Of a stretch of DNA of 64,000 bases, positions 62,277 to 64,000 are shown in pieces. The stretch is taken from assembly GCF_016086655.4 (NCBI RefSeq), contig NC_052136.2, forward strand, positions 8,990,001 to 9,054,000, written 5' to 3'. The number at the start of each line of letters is the position of its first letter. Position 1 is the stretch's first letter. The notes under the pieces were generated by a model. The model ran no database searches. It saw only the letters and a list, made by a program, of their open reading frames with translations, and had not been told where the DNA came from. The DNA comes from Lepeophtheirus salmonis. Lineage: Eukaryota > Arthropoda > Copepoda > Siphonostomatoida > Caligidae. Position numbers and translations under genes: made by a program.

Positions 62277-64000
62277 CCTGGCTTATTTATTGATCACTTG
62301 ATTATGCGGATGCTTTATTTTATGACGATTATGCATGACTAACAGTCATTTCTTTCTTGCCAAAATATGGTGTTTGTTTTTTTTTGACTAGCAAATATGA
62401 AGGGAAATTTATCAGATTCCCAAAAATAAATAAATATATTTTTAATTGCAAAAGAAGAAGAAAAATATTTGCATTGCTTATGAAAATGAGGTCTTATATA
62501 TGTACATTACAACCGCCATGTTTATTTTATACAAAGACGTTTGTCGAAAAAAAACCTCTCTTTTTCTTTCCTAAAAGAAACTTTTTTCTTTCTTATTAAA
62601 TGAATAGAATCGTAGGATGGTAATATTAATCTATTTCCTCGTACCTATCTTATGAATGCCAAAAGGTGCTCAAATAAAGTGCCCTCCTTTTTGGGTAGTT
62701 GGATACTATTAGTATAAGTGCCCTAATTCGTCATCTTACTTAAACAAACAAAATAGTATGTCTTTGAACAATACCTACTGTAGATATCTACTTATATTTC
62801 CATATTATTTATTTCTTATAGCCCAAAGAAGCATTGTTTGTGTATTACTTTTTTTTAATATTTCTTTTTAACAAATCATAATAGAAATAATATATATAAT
62901 ATTTCAATTTGTTCCTCTTTTAAGCCCCATAATTTACTTCTTAACCCAAAAAGCAACTTACGAAATCCACTTCCTGCAAACATGTACAATTTATTTAACA
63001 TACATGTATATACGTTGTTAGATAAATGATAGGACCTAAAAGGTCCCACAAAGACACCGAAAGGAATAGTTGACCTATCTCATGATAACAAAGGAAATAT
63101 TAATTTAATTCCATCCTTTTTCAGTTGGTTTTTGACCTTTTGTAAGACTTATTTTTTATTGTTATTGGATCTACCAATGAATTAAATGGTGAGAAATGGG
63201 TTCTATTGTGTGTACAGTATACAATAAACTCCCTATTTATAAAATGAAGCAACAGTCATTTCCGTTCTAATTAAACAAATAATATATATTATGATACCTA
63301 ATATTTTTTTTTAATAATCCCCTTTGGGGGAGGCCAAGAACATAGTTAGATATAATGGAAACAGTTTTTCTATTACTTCAAGGCTTTCCAAGGGGCTCCA
63401 AGGCTTCTATTTTATACACATATGTAGATCAGACTCTCCAAAAATTACAACGGCAGCAGGGGTTCGATCGCCCCAATCGTTGTTTTTCATTTTGTTTAGT
63501 GACAAACTGAATCTGTTATGCGTTATTAGAAATAAAATATGAGATAAAATTGTTCAAAAAGAGTAAATAGAGAGAAAATGCAATTAAAAGGCTTTTTAAT
63601 TTAATAATGAAAGTTTGATTATTATACAAGGACATTTTGATTATAAAAACATTTCTACACCAGTTCGTATCTAAATCGTCGTTATCTTTGTCGTGCCTTG
63701 CAGTTTGTCTTCCAAAAATAAATAGAAAAATAAAGATCCAAAATATGTTGGTAGAAGCTTAGCCAAATCTTCTTCCCAACTATGGAGTTATTATTTAATA
63801 AATATTGGGAATTTTTCAGACTTTAACAACAAGACTTAATTCGAATTCAACCAATCAGAAGAACACGGTTGATAAGGGGGCTGACATCTAAATACAGTTT
63901 ACATTTTTTTGTTAGCAAGCTAACACCATACATAGATAATATATCGAGTGACGAAGTTTTTCTTCAGGGCATAAGTTATAGCATAAGTTCACGTCAGCTG
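62277..64000. other. AT-rich stretch to window end
   Basis: No gene supported. A GGGGTTCGATCGCCCC word at about 63458 resembles a tRNA T-arm, but no tRNA can be built upstream. Open frames at 62357-62599 and 63324-63542 are low-complexity or of chance length. Confidence 0.5.

Noticed and set aside
63450..63480. GGGGTTCGATCGCCCC resembling a tRNA T-arm
   Set aside because: No A box, acceptor stem or anticodon arm at the required distance on either strand.
1..64000. CRISPR array, bacterial operon, phage or viral genome
   Set aside because: No regularly spaced direct repeats, no dense coding and no ribosome-binding pattern; gene structure is spliced and eukaryotic.

Overview
The window is AT-rich (roughly two thirds A+T), intron- and repeat-dominated animal nuclear DNA. 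It has no operons and no dense coding. Repeat style (GC-rich capped inverted-repeat elements with AT-rich cores, decayed mariner transposases, GGACCGAT-type palindromic repeats, a tRNA-like SINE head) and short introns with strong GT..AG ends suggest a crustacean. My best guess from recalled repeat character is a caligid sea louse close to Lepeophtheirus salmonis. That assignment is inference; no species marker gene is present.

Coding content is sparse. The one open frame clearly beyond chance is a 206-codon serine-rich exon at 39339-39955, which begins with ATG and stops at a textbook AG|GTAGGT donor. It is read as the first coding exon of a gene running to the right, whose later exons I could not find. 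A second gene is proposed at 17725-19127: three exons whose phases fit exactly (43 + 388 + 61 nt) give a 163-residue protein with a signal-peptide-like start, two N-glycosylation sequons, a KR site and a C-terminal Cys-x6-Cys. It is unrecognised. Weaker candidates are a 61-aa secreted-looking frame at 28173-28358 and a 44-codon exon-like frame at 35443-35577.

Most other recognisable sequence is mobile or formerly mobile: three decayed mariner transposases (13.5-14.1 kb, 23.95-24.23 kb, 43.3-44.0 kb), a THAP-like zinc-finger remnant (50.5 kb), seven copies or partial copies of a GC-capped inverted-repeat element (0, 8.0, 30.2, 31.2, 36.3, 55.1, 61.6 kb), a 351-bp MITE (15.2 kb), a long inverted-repeat element (1.56-2.23 kb), a pogo/Tigger-like 618-bp element (33.6 kb), hAT-like ends, and a tRNA-derived SINE head (25.75 kb). 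The palindrome TGACGTCA occurs ten times, against about 0.6 expected at this base composition, at least partly because it is carried by repeats.

The remaining long stretches are AT-rich sequence in which I see no supportable gene. Most 60-120 codon open frames are what chance predicts for this length and composition.
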